A stretch of DNA of 64,000 nucleotides, from NCBI GenBank assembly GCA_016125215.1, contig WGMF01000006.1, forward strand, positions 124,001 through 188,000, given 5' to 3'. Both the position numbers and the translations under genes were made by a program. Below are positions 8,488-16,987 of the stretch, piece by piece (positions within the stretch are counted from its first letter, which is position 1; each line of letters starts with the position of its first letter). Below the pieces are notes generated by a model. It did not search any database. It worked only from the letters and a program-made list of their open reading frames with translations, and was not told where the DNA came from. The DNA comes from Phycisphaera sp. GTDB lineage: Bacteria > Planctomycetota > Phycisphaerae > Phycisphaerales > Phycisphaeraceae.

Positions 8488-8940
8488 TTATACCGTTGGC
8501 CGACGTGCGCCGGGGACCCTCAAGACCGGCTTCTTTTGCCCCTGTGTCATCGGGTCGGCGGGCGGGTGGAGCCGATTGGCGATCTGGTCGACAAGCGACG
8601 CGACGCTGGAGCAAAGGGCGATGGCCCGGTCGTCCATCAGGAGCTCGACCGATCCGTCGGGGTGTTCAACGAAAACAGCCGGCAACCGCACACGCGCCTG
8701 CCCCTCGTGCTCGATGCGGAACTCGTCACGGTAGAGCGTCCGGACCCTGACTTTCAAGCCGACCGCCAACTCCCGCCACCGTGTGGACAGCCCCAGCGGC
8801 GCTCGGATCAAACGCGATAAGGGGCAACCGATCCGCCCCGGCCACCAGCGGCAACGAAGCATAAACACCAAACGGCTGAGCAACCCCGCGTCGTCATCGA
8901 AGACCAGCAACACCGCAGAAGCATGAAGATCGACCATCAT
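8488..8940 (-). CDS. Hypothetical protein, about 150 residues
   Basis: Reads MMVDLHASAVLLVFDDDAGL..., with a central basic region (RCRWWPGRIGCPLSRLIRAP), then an alternating hydrophobic pattern (LAVGLKVRVRTLYRDEFRIEHEGQARVRLPAVFVEHPDGSVELLMDD) typical of beta strands, and an amphipathic helix near the end. This regular pattern looks like a real protein, unlike the Arg-rich frames around it. No family is recognised. It lies antisense between the PhyH and UroD-like genes. The same frame stays open upstream to 9609, but that part only mirrors the UroD-like gene. Confidence 0.45.
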   Translation of the reverse strand: MMVDLHASAVLLVFDDDAGLLSRLVFMLRCRWWPGRIGCPLSRLIRAPLGLSTRWRELAVGLKVRVRTLYRDEFRIEHEGQARVRLPAVFVEHPDGSVELLMDDRAIALCSSVASLVDQIANRLHPPADPMTQGQKKPVLRVPGARRPTV

Positions 8941-9012
8941 CCGATTCACCCCGATCAGCCGACTGTTGGCTCGACGATCACCCCAACACTCTAACAACCC
9001 CAGGCCCCTCGC

Positions 9013-9999
9013 GTGACCGACCCCACACCCCGACAACGTTTCATCGCCGCACTCGAACGCAGGCCCCTGACCGGGCGCGTGCCCCACTTTGAGCTGGTCT
9101 TCTTCCTCACCATGGAAGTGCTCGGCAAGGTCCACCCCAGCCACCGCAACTACCACCAGTGGCTGCAGATGACCGAACACGAACGCGAACTCCACCGCAC
9201 CGACGCCGCCAGAATCTACATCGACATCGCCCAGCGCTACGACCACAGCGCCCTGTTCCTCCACCCCAACCCCGGGGATACCGCCGAGACGATCCGCCTG
9301 ATCGAAAAAGTCAGGGAACTCTCGGGCGACAGGTATTTTCTCATGATCCACGGCGACGCGACCTACTCGATCCCCAACGGCAAGCGGATGGAAGAGATGT
9401 CGCTGCAGATGGCCGAGGAACCCGACGCCGTCGAAGCGCAGGCGGCCAAGTGGGTAGACCAGTCGATCCAGCGCGCCGAGCAGTTGCGCGAACACTTCGG
9501 CAATACCCCCGGGCTGGACGGCATGGCGCTGTGCAGCGACTACTGTTTCAACTCCGGCCCGTTCCTGCCGATGAGCTGGTTCGACCGATTCGTGACGCCC
9601 TACCTCCACCGGCTGACCCGGGCTTACAAAGAGTTAGGGTTCTATGTCATCAAGCACACCGACGGCAACATCATGCCCATCCTCGACAGGCTCGTGCCCG
9701 AGGACGAAGCGATCCGGCCGCACGCGCTGCACTCGCTCGACCCGCAGGGCGGCGTGGACATGGCCGACGTGGTCGACCGGATCGCCGACAAGGTCGCGCT
9801 GTGCGGCAACGTGAACTGCGGCCTGCTCCAGACCGGGACCGAAGAACAATCCATCGGGTCGGCCAGGTATTCGATCAAGCACGGCCTGCGTGCCCCGGGG
9901 TATGTCTTCTGCACAAGCAACTGCGTCTACACCGGCATGCCCCTGGACCGCTACGAACTGATCCAACGGGTCTGGCACAACGAAGCGATCCGCCCCTGA
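9013..9999 (+). CDS. Uroporphyrinogen-decarboxylase (UroD/MtaA/CmuA) family protein
   Basis: 328 residues from a GTG start (MTDPTPRQRFIAALERRPLTGRVPHFE). It has the TIM-barrel UroD-superfamily layout: an N-terminal RF..AL....DRVP-like motif, a central DYCFNSGPFLPMSWFDRFVTPYLHRL segment, HTDGNIMPILD, then LHSLDPQGGVDMADV and LCGNVNCGLLQTGTEEQS. These central motifs match the methyltransferase-like UroD proteins common in Planctomycetes and Lentisphaerae rather than true HemE. Such proteins often bind zinc and corrinoid methyl groups. Together with the AraC regulator and PhyH dioxygenase it probably forms a small catabolic unit whose substrate is not known. Confidence 0.8.
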   Translation: MTDPTPRQRFIAALERRPLTGRVPHFELVFFLTMEVLGKVHPSHRNYHQWLQMTEHERELHRTDAARIYIDIAQRYDHSALFLHPNPGDTAETIRLIEKVRELSGDRYFLMIHGDATYSIPNGKRMEEMSLQMAEEPDAVEAQAAKWVDQSIQRAEQLREHFGNTPGLDGMALCSDYCFNSGPFLPMSWFDRFVTPYLHRLTRAYKELGFYVIKHTDGNIMPILDRLVPEDEAIRPHALHSLDPQGGVDMADVVDRIADKVALCGNVNCGLLQTGTEEQSIGSARYSIKHGLRAPGYVFCTSNCVYTGMPLDRYELIQRVWHNEAIRP

Positions 10000-10048
10000 C
10001 CCGGCGATCGGGTAGCGAGGGGTGCCGCTTCATACCACAGCGTGAGAA

Positions 10049-10573
10049 TCACGGTGACTCCGCGGCGGCGAGCGCAGCCTGGGCCGAGAGCCGTGTACCC
10101 GTCGCGGGCTCGAATGTCACCACGAGTGTCGCCCCTGTCTGCGCGGTGGAACGGTCTTCGAGCTTGAGCCTGAAGAGGTACGAACGCGTGATCGGGTCGT
10201 AGTAGAGCTTCTGCGAGACCAGGTCCTTGACGGGGACATCCCATCCATACAGCTTGCGTCCGTCGCCGGCTTGCGAGGCGCGCTCGGGGGTATACAACTC
10301 GAACCGGTAGACCCCCACGCCCTTGACCGAGTCGCCCATCTGGTCGAGCAGTTCGATCCGGGCACGCAGCACGGTGTCGCCGCCCTCGTTCATGAACTTG
10401 GACGAGGGGTAGACCCGCATCGCCACCGGCTCGATCATGAACTGACCTTCCGGATAAACATGCACAGACCCCCGAGATGAAAACGGCCCCTTGCCCCCCT
10501 TCCACTCGCAACCCGCGAACGCAATGAGCCACATCGCAAGAGCCACGGCCAGGTGAGAGCGCGTCAGTCTCAT
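10049..10573 (-). CDS. Putative lipoprotein, unknown function
   Basis: 174 residues from MRLTRSHLAVALAMWLIAFAGCEWKG, a lipoprotein signal with lipobox (FAGC). The mature part has beta-rich segments (VHVYPEGQFMIEPVAMRVYPSSKF; VLRARIELLDQMGDSVKGVGVYRFELY; TGATLVVTFEP), suggesting a sandwich domain in the periplasm. A TTG at 10608 could add 12 residues, but the ATG at 10573 places the signal correctly. It precedes the phage structural block on the same strand, but nothing links it to the phage. Confidence 0.6.
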   Translation of the reverse strand: MRLTRSHLAVALAMWLIAFAGCEWKGGKGPFSSRGSVHVYPEGQFMIEPVAMRVYPSSKFMNEGGDTVLRARIELLDQMGDSVKGVGVYRFELYTPERASQAGDGRKLYGWDVPVKDLVSQKLYYDPITRSYLFRLKLEDRSTAQTGATLVVTFEPATGTRLSAQAALAAAESP

Positions 10574-10618
10574 GCCATCAGCATAGAACCGGACCGTGTG
10601 TCCAGGCAAGCGTTTGTT

Positions 10619-10885
10619 TCACAGGCCCAGCGCCACAGCGACGGCACGCTCAATTGTCGCCAGCACCCGTGAAATGGCTCCGAGTTGGGCTTCGTCGAGG
10701 TCGGCCTCGCGCATCGCCTTGATGTACTCGGGGTTGCGTCGGAGGTTGTCGATGGTTGTGTCGATGAGGTTCACCCGGTCGATCGCCCGGGCAAGGTTCG
10801 GGTGCTCGCGGGAGAAAGAATCCCACTGGAGGTTCAAACGCTGGGCCACGAGGTCACGCAGGGGTTGGGGAGGGGTTGGGGTCAT
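10619..10885 (-). CDS. Small phage-block protein, hypothetical
   Basis: 88 residues from MTPTPPQPLRDLVAQRLNLQWDSFSREHPNLARAIDRVNLI, mostly helical and charged, with no membrane segment. Its ATG overlaps the stop of the preceding lipoprotein gene by 4 bp (10882-10885), so it is the last gene of the phage structural operon. No family is recognised. Its place beside holin-like and lipoprotein genes suggests a lysis or virion-accessory role, which is inference from position only. Confidence 0.5.
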   Translation of the reverse strand: MTPTPPQPLRDLVAQRLNLQWDSFSREHPNLARAIDRVNLIDTTIDNLRRNPEYIKAMREADLDEAQLGAISRVLATIERAVAVALGL

Positions 10886-11406
10886 GGGTTGTTTCCTTGT
10901 GATAGGGTGGGTTGAATCGTTGGCGTGGGCGTGGGCGCAAGCAGCATCCGTCCGAGCGACCAGCCCTCGGTGCCCAGGACGCTGATGAGTAATTGGTCCT
11001 GCTGGTCGAGCAGTCCGATCGCGTGTTGCTGGGCCTCGACTGAGGCCAGCAGGTTTTCGATTCGCTGCGTGCGTGACGCGGTGAGCCTGGCGTCTTGAAG
11101 CACGACCTGCTCCCGCGCAGCGGTGTAGGCGCGCGTCGCGTCGAGCACCCACTGCGGATCGAGGGACCCCCGCTCACGCAGGTCTTTTTCAAAAGCCGAC
11201 TCGAGTGTGTCCAGCACGAGCGCGGTGTGCTGTGATTGGAGCTGTGTGTCGTGTTCGAGATAGCCCGCTTCCTGTTCGAGGGATTGCTGGACCATCCTCA
11301 TCAGCGGCGTGACCGATGGCGGGGCTGCGCAGCCGGTGCAAACCACCGACAAGATCAGGGCTGACATGGCGAGCAGTGGATTACGGGTTGTGCTTGACGA
11401 TTTCAT
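10882..11406 (-). CDS. Phage-block lipoprotein, possible spanin-like
   Basis: 174 residues from MKSSSTTRNPLLAMSALILSVVCTGCAAPP, with a clear lipobox (CTGC). The mature protein is a long helical rod (QSLEQEAGYLEHDTQLQSQHTALVLDTLESAFEKDL...VLQDARLTASRTQRIENLLASVEAQQ). A lipoprotein with an extended helical periplasmic part next to a holin-like gene recalls the spanins that fuse inner and outer membranes in phage lysis of Gram-negative hosts; this is inference. The ATG at 11406 overlaps the end of the holin-like gene by 26 bp. Confidence 0.5.
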   Translation of the reverse strand: MKSSSTTRNPLLAMSALILSVVCTGCAAPPSVTPLMRMVQQSLEQEAGYLEHDTQLQSQHTALVLDTLESAFEKDLRERGSLDPQWVLDATRAYTAAREQVVLQDARLTASRTQRIENLLASVEAQQHAIGLLDQQDQLLISVLGTEGWSLGRMLLAPTPTPTIQPTLSQGNNP

Positions 11407-11653
11407 CGCGCATCTTCTCCAGGAGGTTGATGGCGGAGGTCAGCGCCTGGTCGAAACGCTGGACCGCCTGGGTGTTTCTTTCCACGAGTTGGACCAGCAC
11501 GCTCAGGCCCTCACGGTCTTTGAGGATGCGTTCGTGCGCCTCGGTGAGCTGGGTCTCGCGCTTGGCGCTGGTCCGCCGTTCCCAGATCCAAAGCACGCAC
11601 ATCAGTCCCGCCAGGCCGAATTGGGCAAGAGGTTCGAGGTTTTCCACGGGCAT
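11381..11653 (-). CDS. Holin-like small membrane protein of the phage block
   Basis: 90 residues from MPVENLEPLAQFGLAGLMCVLWIWERRTSAKRE. It has one N-terminal membrane segment, then a long charged coiled-coil (ETQLTEAHERILKDREGLSVLVQLVERNTQAVQRF), the layout of XhlA/BhlA-type holin accessories. AAGGAGA six bases before the ATG at 11653 is a strong ribosome-binding site. It follows the tail genes and precedes the lipoprotein, the usual place for lysis genes. No endolysin gene is present in the block. Confidence 0.55.
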   Translation of the reverse strand: MPVENLEPLAQFGLAGLMCVLWIWERRTSAKRETQLTEAHERILKDREGLSVLVQLVERNTQAVQRFDQALTSAINLLEKMRDEIVKHNP

Positions 11654-11684
11654 CGGTTCTCCTTGATCTTGAAGTGGTGAGGTT

Positions 11685-13484
11685 TCATCGCGGGTCTTCG
11701 ACCGTGGCCTCCACCACGGTGATCGGCCCGGCAAACGAGCGTGACCCCGGCTTGAGCCAATCCGTGCGCACCGAAGCGACCACGGCGTTGTGCGGGTTGA
11801 TCGCCTGCGGCCCGGTGTTCGCATCAAGACCGGGGCCGGCCGCGTGATGGATCACGTCCCCCGGTAAGAGTGTGGGCCAGGCGTCGCTGAGCGTGAGTCG
11901 CAGTGTGCGCGACTGCCCCACGGACGCATCCCGGTTCACCCGCTTGGTCAGCCAGGAGGTCATCGGCGGTGTGTCGTCACGTTCGAGCGAACCCAGCGCA
12001 CCCGAAGTGACCGCCGACCGGTGGATGCTCGTAGGATCGATGCGCTCAAACACGAACGCGGACCCCAGCTCGATCACGTTGACGGGCTGCACATCGATGA
12101 ACGGGTTGCCGACCCATCGGCTCACCTCAACGGGCAGAGGGCTCCGGAGGCTTGCGGTGACACGGACCCGCGCATCACCCGCTTGCGCCGCGGCAAGAAA
12201 CGCCGCGGGCAACGTGGCGCTGTCGAGATAAACACCCGCTCGATCGCCAAGCGCCTGGTCGCTGCCGTCGTAGCTCGCCCAAGTGGAGCCCGCGTCGGTG
12301 CTGACTTCGACGCTGAAGGGTTTACGCCGACCGGTTGTGTCGAGTGTGACGCAGGGCAACAACCGCAGCGGGTCACTGGGCACACTCAAGCCGACCCCGA
12401 TGGAACCGAAGAATGCCTGGATGTCGAACGCGGGTTGATCGAACGGCTCACCAGAAAATGCCCCGTCTTCGTTGAGCACCCAGAGGCGGTAGACATCGCG
12501 GTAGGTCTCGAAGTCGCTGTTGCCTGATCGGCTGTAGGTCGCGTCGCTCTGGCCCTCGAGCGAGGGGTCCCAGCCGTGCGCAAGGTTGAACGTTCCTTCG
12601 ACGCGCCATCCCTGCGCCCGGGCGACCCACTGGCGCGAACCGGCCCCTTGGCCTGACCTTTCAATCTTCATCACGGGATGTTGGGTGCCGGGCTTTTGAA
12701 GCCCCGGCAGGACGGTTTTGTTTCGCGATGGGTCACCTGTGACGGTGCGGGTCTCGTGGAATCGGCCGTTGACAAACTCGATCATCCTGCGGATGGATAA
12801 GCCGTAGCGATGAATGATCCGCATAAGCGCATCGCGCACGGACAGGCCCAGGGCGACGGGCGATACGAGGGGTTCATCCAATGTTGAAGTCGCCAACGGG
12901 TCCAACACCAGGTCCAGGCCACTCACAGCCGACCAATACGAGAGCGCTTGCCCAACGGTCCAGGTCTGGCCCTGATCGATGGGGACGTAAACCTCGCGGC
13001 CGGCAATCTCGTGGGTTTGTTCGGATCGATTGGCGTTGGAACCGACGCCGAGTGTGACGCTTTCGGGCAAGACCGCGGTGAGCGTGGCCTCGGTTAGGAT
13101 AAACGCCCGTTCGAGCGAGGAGTTTAACTGTTGGGTCCACTGTTCTTCGATCGCAAAGGCCCGCGAGTCGATACCGATAGACGTGTCTTGCGCGGGGACG
13201 GAGAGTTTGCCGACGCCATGCACGATCCATTTGACCGTGTCGTCCACAAGACGCATCGGTGAAGCGATCGCGCACCTGGCCCGGAGCCAGCGGTCGATCA
13301 GAGAGCCGTCGATCAAACGAGAGTCGCAGGTCATGGTCGCGGTGCGCTCATCCAACGGACCCATGACACGGAGGGTTTGCACGTTCAGCCGACTCTCCGG
13401 GCAACCGTCGATAAACACGACCGGCCCACGGGCAAACCTTGTGGAAGACCCGGTGTGTGGAGCCAACGTGGCACAGGCTTTCAT
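11685..13484 (-). CDS. Phage tail/baseplate-like structural protein
   Basis: 599 residues from MKACATLAPHTGSST. The ATG overlaps the stop of the upstream fibre gene by 4 bp, and GGAGG lies upstream, which decides the start. The sequence is beta-rich with aromatic/Gly turns and resembles tail-hub or host-interaction proteins that follow fibre genes in tailed phages; segments such as VYVPIDQGQTWTVGQALSYW and LGLSVRDALMRIIHRYGLSIRR may belong to a tail-hub fold. I do not recognise a specific family. The structural role is inferred from position between the fibre gene and lysis-like genes. Confidence 0.55.
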   Translation of the reverse strand: MKACATLAPHTGSSTRFARGPVVFIDGCPESRLNVQTLRVMGPLDERTATMTCDSRLIDGSLIDRWLRARCAIASPMRLVDDTVKWIVHGVGKLSVPAQDTSIGIDSRAFAIEEQWTQQLNSSLERAFILTEATLTAVLPESVTLGVGSNANRSEQTHEIAGREVYVPIDQGQTWTVGQALSYWSAVSGLDLVLDPLATSTLDEPLVSPVALGLSVRDALMRIIHRYGLSIRRMIEFVNGRFHETRTVTGDPSRNKTVLPGLQKPGTQHPVMKIERSGQGAGSRQWVARAQGWRVEGTFNLAHGWDPSLEGQSDATYSRSGNSDFETYRDVYRLWVLNEDGAFSGEPFDQPAFDIQAFFGSIGVGLSVPSDPLRLLPCVTLDTTGRRKPFSVEVSTDAGSTWASYDGSDQALGDRAGVYLDSATLPAAFLAAAQAGDARVRVTASLRSPLPVEVSRWVGNPFIDVQPVNVIELGSAFVFERIDPTSIHRSAVTSGALGSLERDDTPPMTSWLTKRVNRDASVGQSRTLRLTLSDAWPTLLPGDVIHHAAGPGLDANTGPQAINPHNAVVASVRTDWLKPGSRSFAGPITVVEATVEDPR

Positions 13485-16400
13485 GGTTTGGCCTCCAGGA
13501 GTTTGAGAGTGGTGGTCGTCACCGACACCGGCTCGACGGATTCCGACCACGGCGTTTGTTTCGCGTAGCCGTCGGCGGAGGTGTAACGCCAGGCGTATTG
13601 CGTGGGCAGCGTCGGGTGGGCGATGCCGGCGATGATTTCGTGTTGAAGTGGCGCGCGTTTGACGGTGAGCACGACATGGGTGGCCAACGGTTCGCCCGAA
13701 CGCGCGAGCAGCTCCACGATGGCCACCCGACTCGATTCAAGCGAACGTTCCCACGTCACGGTCAGTTTCAACGCGCCGTCCTCGCGATCAACCCGCCACA
13801 ACGGATGCGTCGGCCAGACAGGATCGCAAGGGACCGCGGCCACAACACTGTAAGAATTGGCCACACGCACGTGTGTGACGCCCGCTTCCGAGCGACCCGC
13901 GTCGTCGAGCCTGCGGACGACGTAGATCGCTTGCTCACCCTCGGCCGGCTGATTGCCCGTGGACAACGGCAACGCCAACTCATCCGACCGCATCGCCAAC
14001 ATCGGGGTGTCGGGGTCGAGTTCTTCCAGCGTCGCCATCGGCCCGAACACGTCCCACCCCGATCGCGGCAAAGGCACACGCATGAGCGGATCGCCCACGA
14101 GAAACAACCCGTCCCGCAGGATCGGCAGCGCACTGAACCACGCCTCGCCGAGCGTCCAACCCAACCGCAGCGCCTCGAAGAACCGCTTCACACTCGGGAT
14201 CACACTGACGGAAAACGCCCGCGGTGAGCCGGCGGCACTTGCGTAACCCGACGCCAGCGCCACGCCTACCCAGTCCGTCGGTGATCCGCTGCGCAACGTA
14301 GGCCCGGTCGCACCGATGTTGGACCACTGCCCCGCAAACACCCGGCTGCCCGAGGGCGATGCGAAAAACCCCGTCGGCGGTAAAGCCTCCGACCAGCCCC
14401 AGAAAAATCCGTCGTGCGCGATCGAATCAAAACCCACCTCCGCGCCCGGATCGCTCTGCGCACTAAGCTCAATCGGCAACCTCGTCCGCATCCGATCAAG
14501 GCTGCCCGACCAGGCCACCATCTCCTCGATCACCGCGTCCACCGTGCCGCCCGGTGTGGTGTAGGGATCAAGAAAGATCGTGCTCTGTTTCCCATCACCG
14601 ATACTGCCCTGCGAGACCGCGTCTACGCAGTCGAGTTGTGCCAGCGCGGTCGCAAGGTCCGGCGCATCCAGCCTCGCGGTCAAACGCCTCCCCAATAGAT
14701 TCCCCGCCGTCGGCCTCGCCATCGGCCAACACGAATTGAGCGGGTTGGTCGACGCCCCGCGCACGGCCGAGTCGTTGTGCAACAGGTCGGGCACCGCTTC
14801 GAGCAGCAGCCCCGTTCCCTCGAAGTCGACATACCCCGGCACACCGAAGCCCGTGAGCACACCGATACATTGCCCCCACAGCCCGTTGTCGGTGAGATAA
14901 CCCTTGATCGCAGCCACCATGTCGGCAAACTGTGCGGCGCTGAGGGTTTCACTTGTGGGCAGATTCAAGCCGATCAGGTTGGCATACGGCACACCACGCG
15001 ATGCGCGATACGCATCCGCCCATGTGATCGAATCGCTGTCATCGGCGTTGTAGACCACGCCCCAGCGCGCGGGGTCGTCCGCAAACTCGCTCGACGGTTC
15101 AACCCCAACAGGCCCGATGTATGCCGTGTCAATCGCAAACTCATCCAGGTCGAACGTACCTGTCGCGGCGCTGTCTTTGAGCGGGACACCAAAGTGGATG
15201 CCTCGCGCCGCCAGTCCCGCGAAACTCGCGCTTGCCGAGTCGGCCTCGATGCCGTTGACCCACAGCCTCGCGGTGCCCGTGTCGGTGTCGAGCGCCGCTT
15301 CGACGCAGTGCCAAGACAGGCCTTGCGTGAACGATGCGCTAAGCTGCGTGCCCCCTGCCACGTCCATCACCACCGTGCCCGTGACAGGTTCGACCGTCAC
15401 GCGCCAGGCCTGGCTCAAGGCGTTGTCCAAAACCCGCACCACGGTGGCCGACCCGCCCGACACCGCGACGTGGCCGACCACGAAACGCACGTGTAAAACG
15501 GGGATCGCCTGCGTGTAAACCTGCTCAAAGTACGACCCGTCCGTCCCGTTTGTCAGCGTGGCACGCACACCCAGTCCGTTTGTGCCGGACCTGCGTCGGT
15601 CGGGAAACGCGGCTGACTCGGATTGAGCCAATGCCACGTCTTCACCCTGCACGGGAGCGCTCGCCCACTCGCCCCACTGGGGGACTTCAAAGTCGAATCG
15701 TCGAGATCGGAACGCCACCGGCGGTGACGACGGAGTCGTGACCACCGAGGGCACGGTGAACACCGCGCGGTGGGTCAGGACACGGTAGTGCTCGAACGGG
15801 TTGCGGAAGAACTCGACCCGCTCTTCGCTGCTGACGGCACGTGCGAGCAGGATAACCTCGGCGATCTGCCCGGTGAAGTGCCAGGTGCGGTTGCTGCCGT
15901 TGCCACGACAACCGATCGCCACCGCCGCCGCGGTGATGTTGTGGGTCGGCGTCGTGGCCTGACCGCCCACCCCGTCGTTGAGGTAGACAGCCAGGTCTGT
16001 CGTGCTTTTGGCCACGATGCAGCCGAGGTTCCAATCGTTGACCGTGCATGAAGTAGCCGAGTCAGCCGAATAGGTCGATGGGTTGACCGCGTAGAAGCGC
16101 AGCTTGCCGCTGACCGTGCGGGCCGCGTAGTAGTGATCGCTGTCGGCGGTGGCGAACAGACTCAATGGACTGTCATTGTTAGTGGTCGTGGGGTAATACC
16201 AGAACAACGCTGTGAACGGTGGCACCAGCACGGGGGACGGGCCGGCGTCCGCGTATTGCAACGAGGCGGAGTTGAATGACATTGCTCGACCGAAACGGCG
16301 TGCCCCGTTGATCGTCGGCGAGCCGTAGACCGCCATGTCGGTCGCGCCCCGCTCCGAGCGGTCGAAGACCTTGAGGTTGGTCGATTGCAACCACAGAGGC

Positions 16401-16510
16401 CACATGCCCGCCAAGGCTGCAAGGCGCGGGTGCTGAAGCTCGACGGGCTGCGCGGAGTCCACGTCGGCCGGTCGCGGCCAGACCGTGTGAATGGTTCGAT
16501 GGGGATTCAC
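13481..16510 (-). CDS. Giant phage-block fibre: two LamG-like domains plus a TIGR03790-like domain
   Basis: 1009 residues from a GTG start directly after the stop of the previous gene. Residues about 45-235 form a LamG/concanavalin-like domain (ARRFGRAMSFNSASLQYADAG; FTGQIAEVILLARAVSSEE). Residues about 270-480 form a second one (LHVRFVVGHVAVSGG; GTARLWVNGIEAD; GTFDLDEFAID). Residues about 485-815 match the TIGR03790 pattern: GVVYNADDSDSITWADAYR, RGVPYANLIGLNLP, and VGDPLMRVPLP. The C-terminal 180 residues are fibronectin-like. A virion role is likely from context, perhaps glycan binding by the LamG domains. The activity of TIGR03790 proteins is not established. Confidence 0.7.
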   Translation of the reverse strand: MNPHRTIHTVWPRPADVDSAQPVELQHPRLAALAGMWPLWLQSTNLKVFDRSERGATDMAVYGSPTINGARRFGRAMSFNSASLQYADAGPSPVLVPPFTALFWYYPTTTNNDSPLSLFATADSDHYYAARTVSGKLRFYAVNPSTYSADSATSCTVNDWNLGCIVAKSTTDLAVYLNDGVGGQATTPTHNITAAAVAIGCRGNGSNRTWHFTGQIAEVILLARAVSSEERVEFFRNPFEHYRVLTHRAVFTVPSVVTTPSSPPVAFRSRRFDFEVPQWGEWASAPVQGEDVALAQSESAAFPDRRRSGTNGLGVRATLTNGTDGSYFEQVYTQAIPVLHVRFVVGHVAVSGGSATVVRVLDNALSQAWRVTVEPVTGTVVMDVAGGTQLSASFTQGLSWHCVEAALDTDTGTARLWVNGIEADSASASFAGLAARGIHFGVPLKDSAATGTFDLDEFAIDTAYIGPVGVEPSSEFADDPARWGVVYNADDSDSITWADAYRASRGVPYANLIGLNLPTSETLSAAQFADMVAAIKGYLTDNGLWGQCIGVLTGFGVPGYVDFEGTGLLLEAVPDLLHNDSAVRGASTNPLNSCWPMARPTAGNLLGRRLTARLDAPDLATALAQLDCVDAVSQGSIGDGKQSTIFLDPYTTPGGTVDAVIEEMVAWSGSLDRMRTRLPIELSAQSDPGAEVGFDSIAHDGFFWGWSEALPPTGFFASPSGSRVFAGQWSNIGATGPTLRSGSPTDWVGVALASGYASAAGSPRAFSVSVIPSVKRFFEALRLGWTLGEAWFSALPILRDGLFLVGDPLMRVPLPRSGWDVFGPMATLEELDPDTPMLAMRSDELALPLSTGNQPAEGEQAIYVVRRLDDAGRSEAGVTHVRVANSYSVVAAVPCDPVWPTHPLWRVDREDGALKLTVTWERSLESSRVAIVELLARSGEPLATHVVLTVKRAPLQHEIIAGIAHPTLPTQYAWRYTSADGYAKQTPWSESVEPVSVTTTTLKLLEAKP

Positions 16511-16957
16511 TTATTGAACCTCGTTGTTGCTGGTGTAGAGCCTGACCGTCGAACCGGACGCGGGGAAGGCCTGACCGCTCTTGTTGAGCAGGATGAACTT
16601 CACCTTCGCGGGGGGCAGCAGGAACAGGCCGCTCGTCAGGCGCTGCGCCGAGGTCGTGGCGCGAACGGGGATTTCAAGCAGGCGTTTGTGGTTGCCGGGG
16701 TCGACGCTGGACGAGCCGTCGTCGTAGTTGGACCCGTCGGGGGCCTGGAGCAAATAGAGTTGCACGTACCCCCCGGAAGCCGGGCTTGAAGCAAAAGTGA
16801 CGTTGAGTTCGATCAGGGCAAACTGGTCGAGGTTCGCGCTGTTATCGACCTCGGCACCGGCGTTGGTGCGGGCGTCGTTGGCCAGCGTGTTGAGCTCGGT
16901 GGTGAGTACGTCGCCCCGGCTGACCCAGGCTTGTTGCCATTGAATAGAGTTGGGCAT
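16511..16957 (-). CDS. Phage structural protein, small beta-rich
   Basis: 148 residues from MPNSIQWQQAWVSRGDVLTTELNTLANDARTNAG. A short helical N-terminus is followed by a beta-sandwich-like region (FALIELNVTFASSPASGGYVQLYLLQ; LTSGLFLLPPAKVKFILLNKSGQ; STVRLYTSNNEVQ). It resembles decoration or tail-fibre-associated proteins in phages of environmental bacteria. Its stop is adjacent to the GTG start of the giant fibre gene. Function is inferred from order and strand-rich composition. Confidence 0.55.
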   Translation of the reverse strand: MPNSIQWQQAWVSRGDVLTTELNTLANDARTNAGAEVDNSANLDQFALIELNVTFASSPASGGYVQLYLLQAPDGSNYDDGSSSVDPGNHKRLLEIPVRATTSAQRLTSGLFLLPPAKVKFILLNKSGQAFPASGSTVRLYTSNNEVQ

Positions 16958-16987
16958 GGTGGTGTCCTTACAAGGTGTGAGTAGGAA

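Noticed and set aside
8941-9609. Upstream extension of the 8488-8940 minus-strand frame
   Set aside because: It overlaps the well-supported UroD-like gene completely and has no independent domain; only the part up to 8940 was kept.
10049-10573. Phage lysis gene
   Set aside because: It is a lipoprotein next to the phage block but separated from it and without phage-like features; no reason beyond position.
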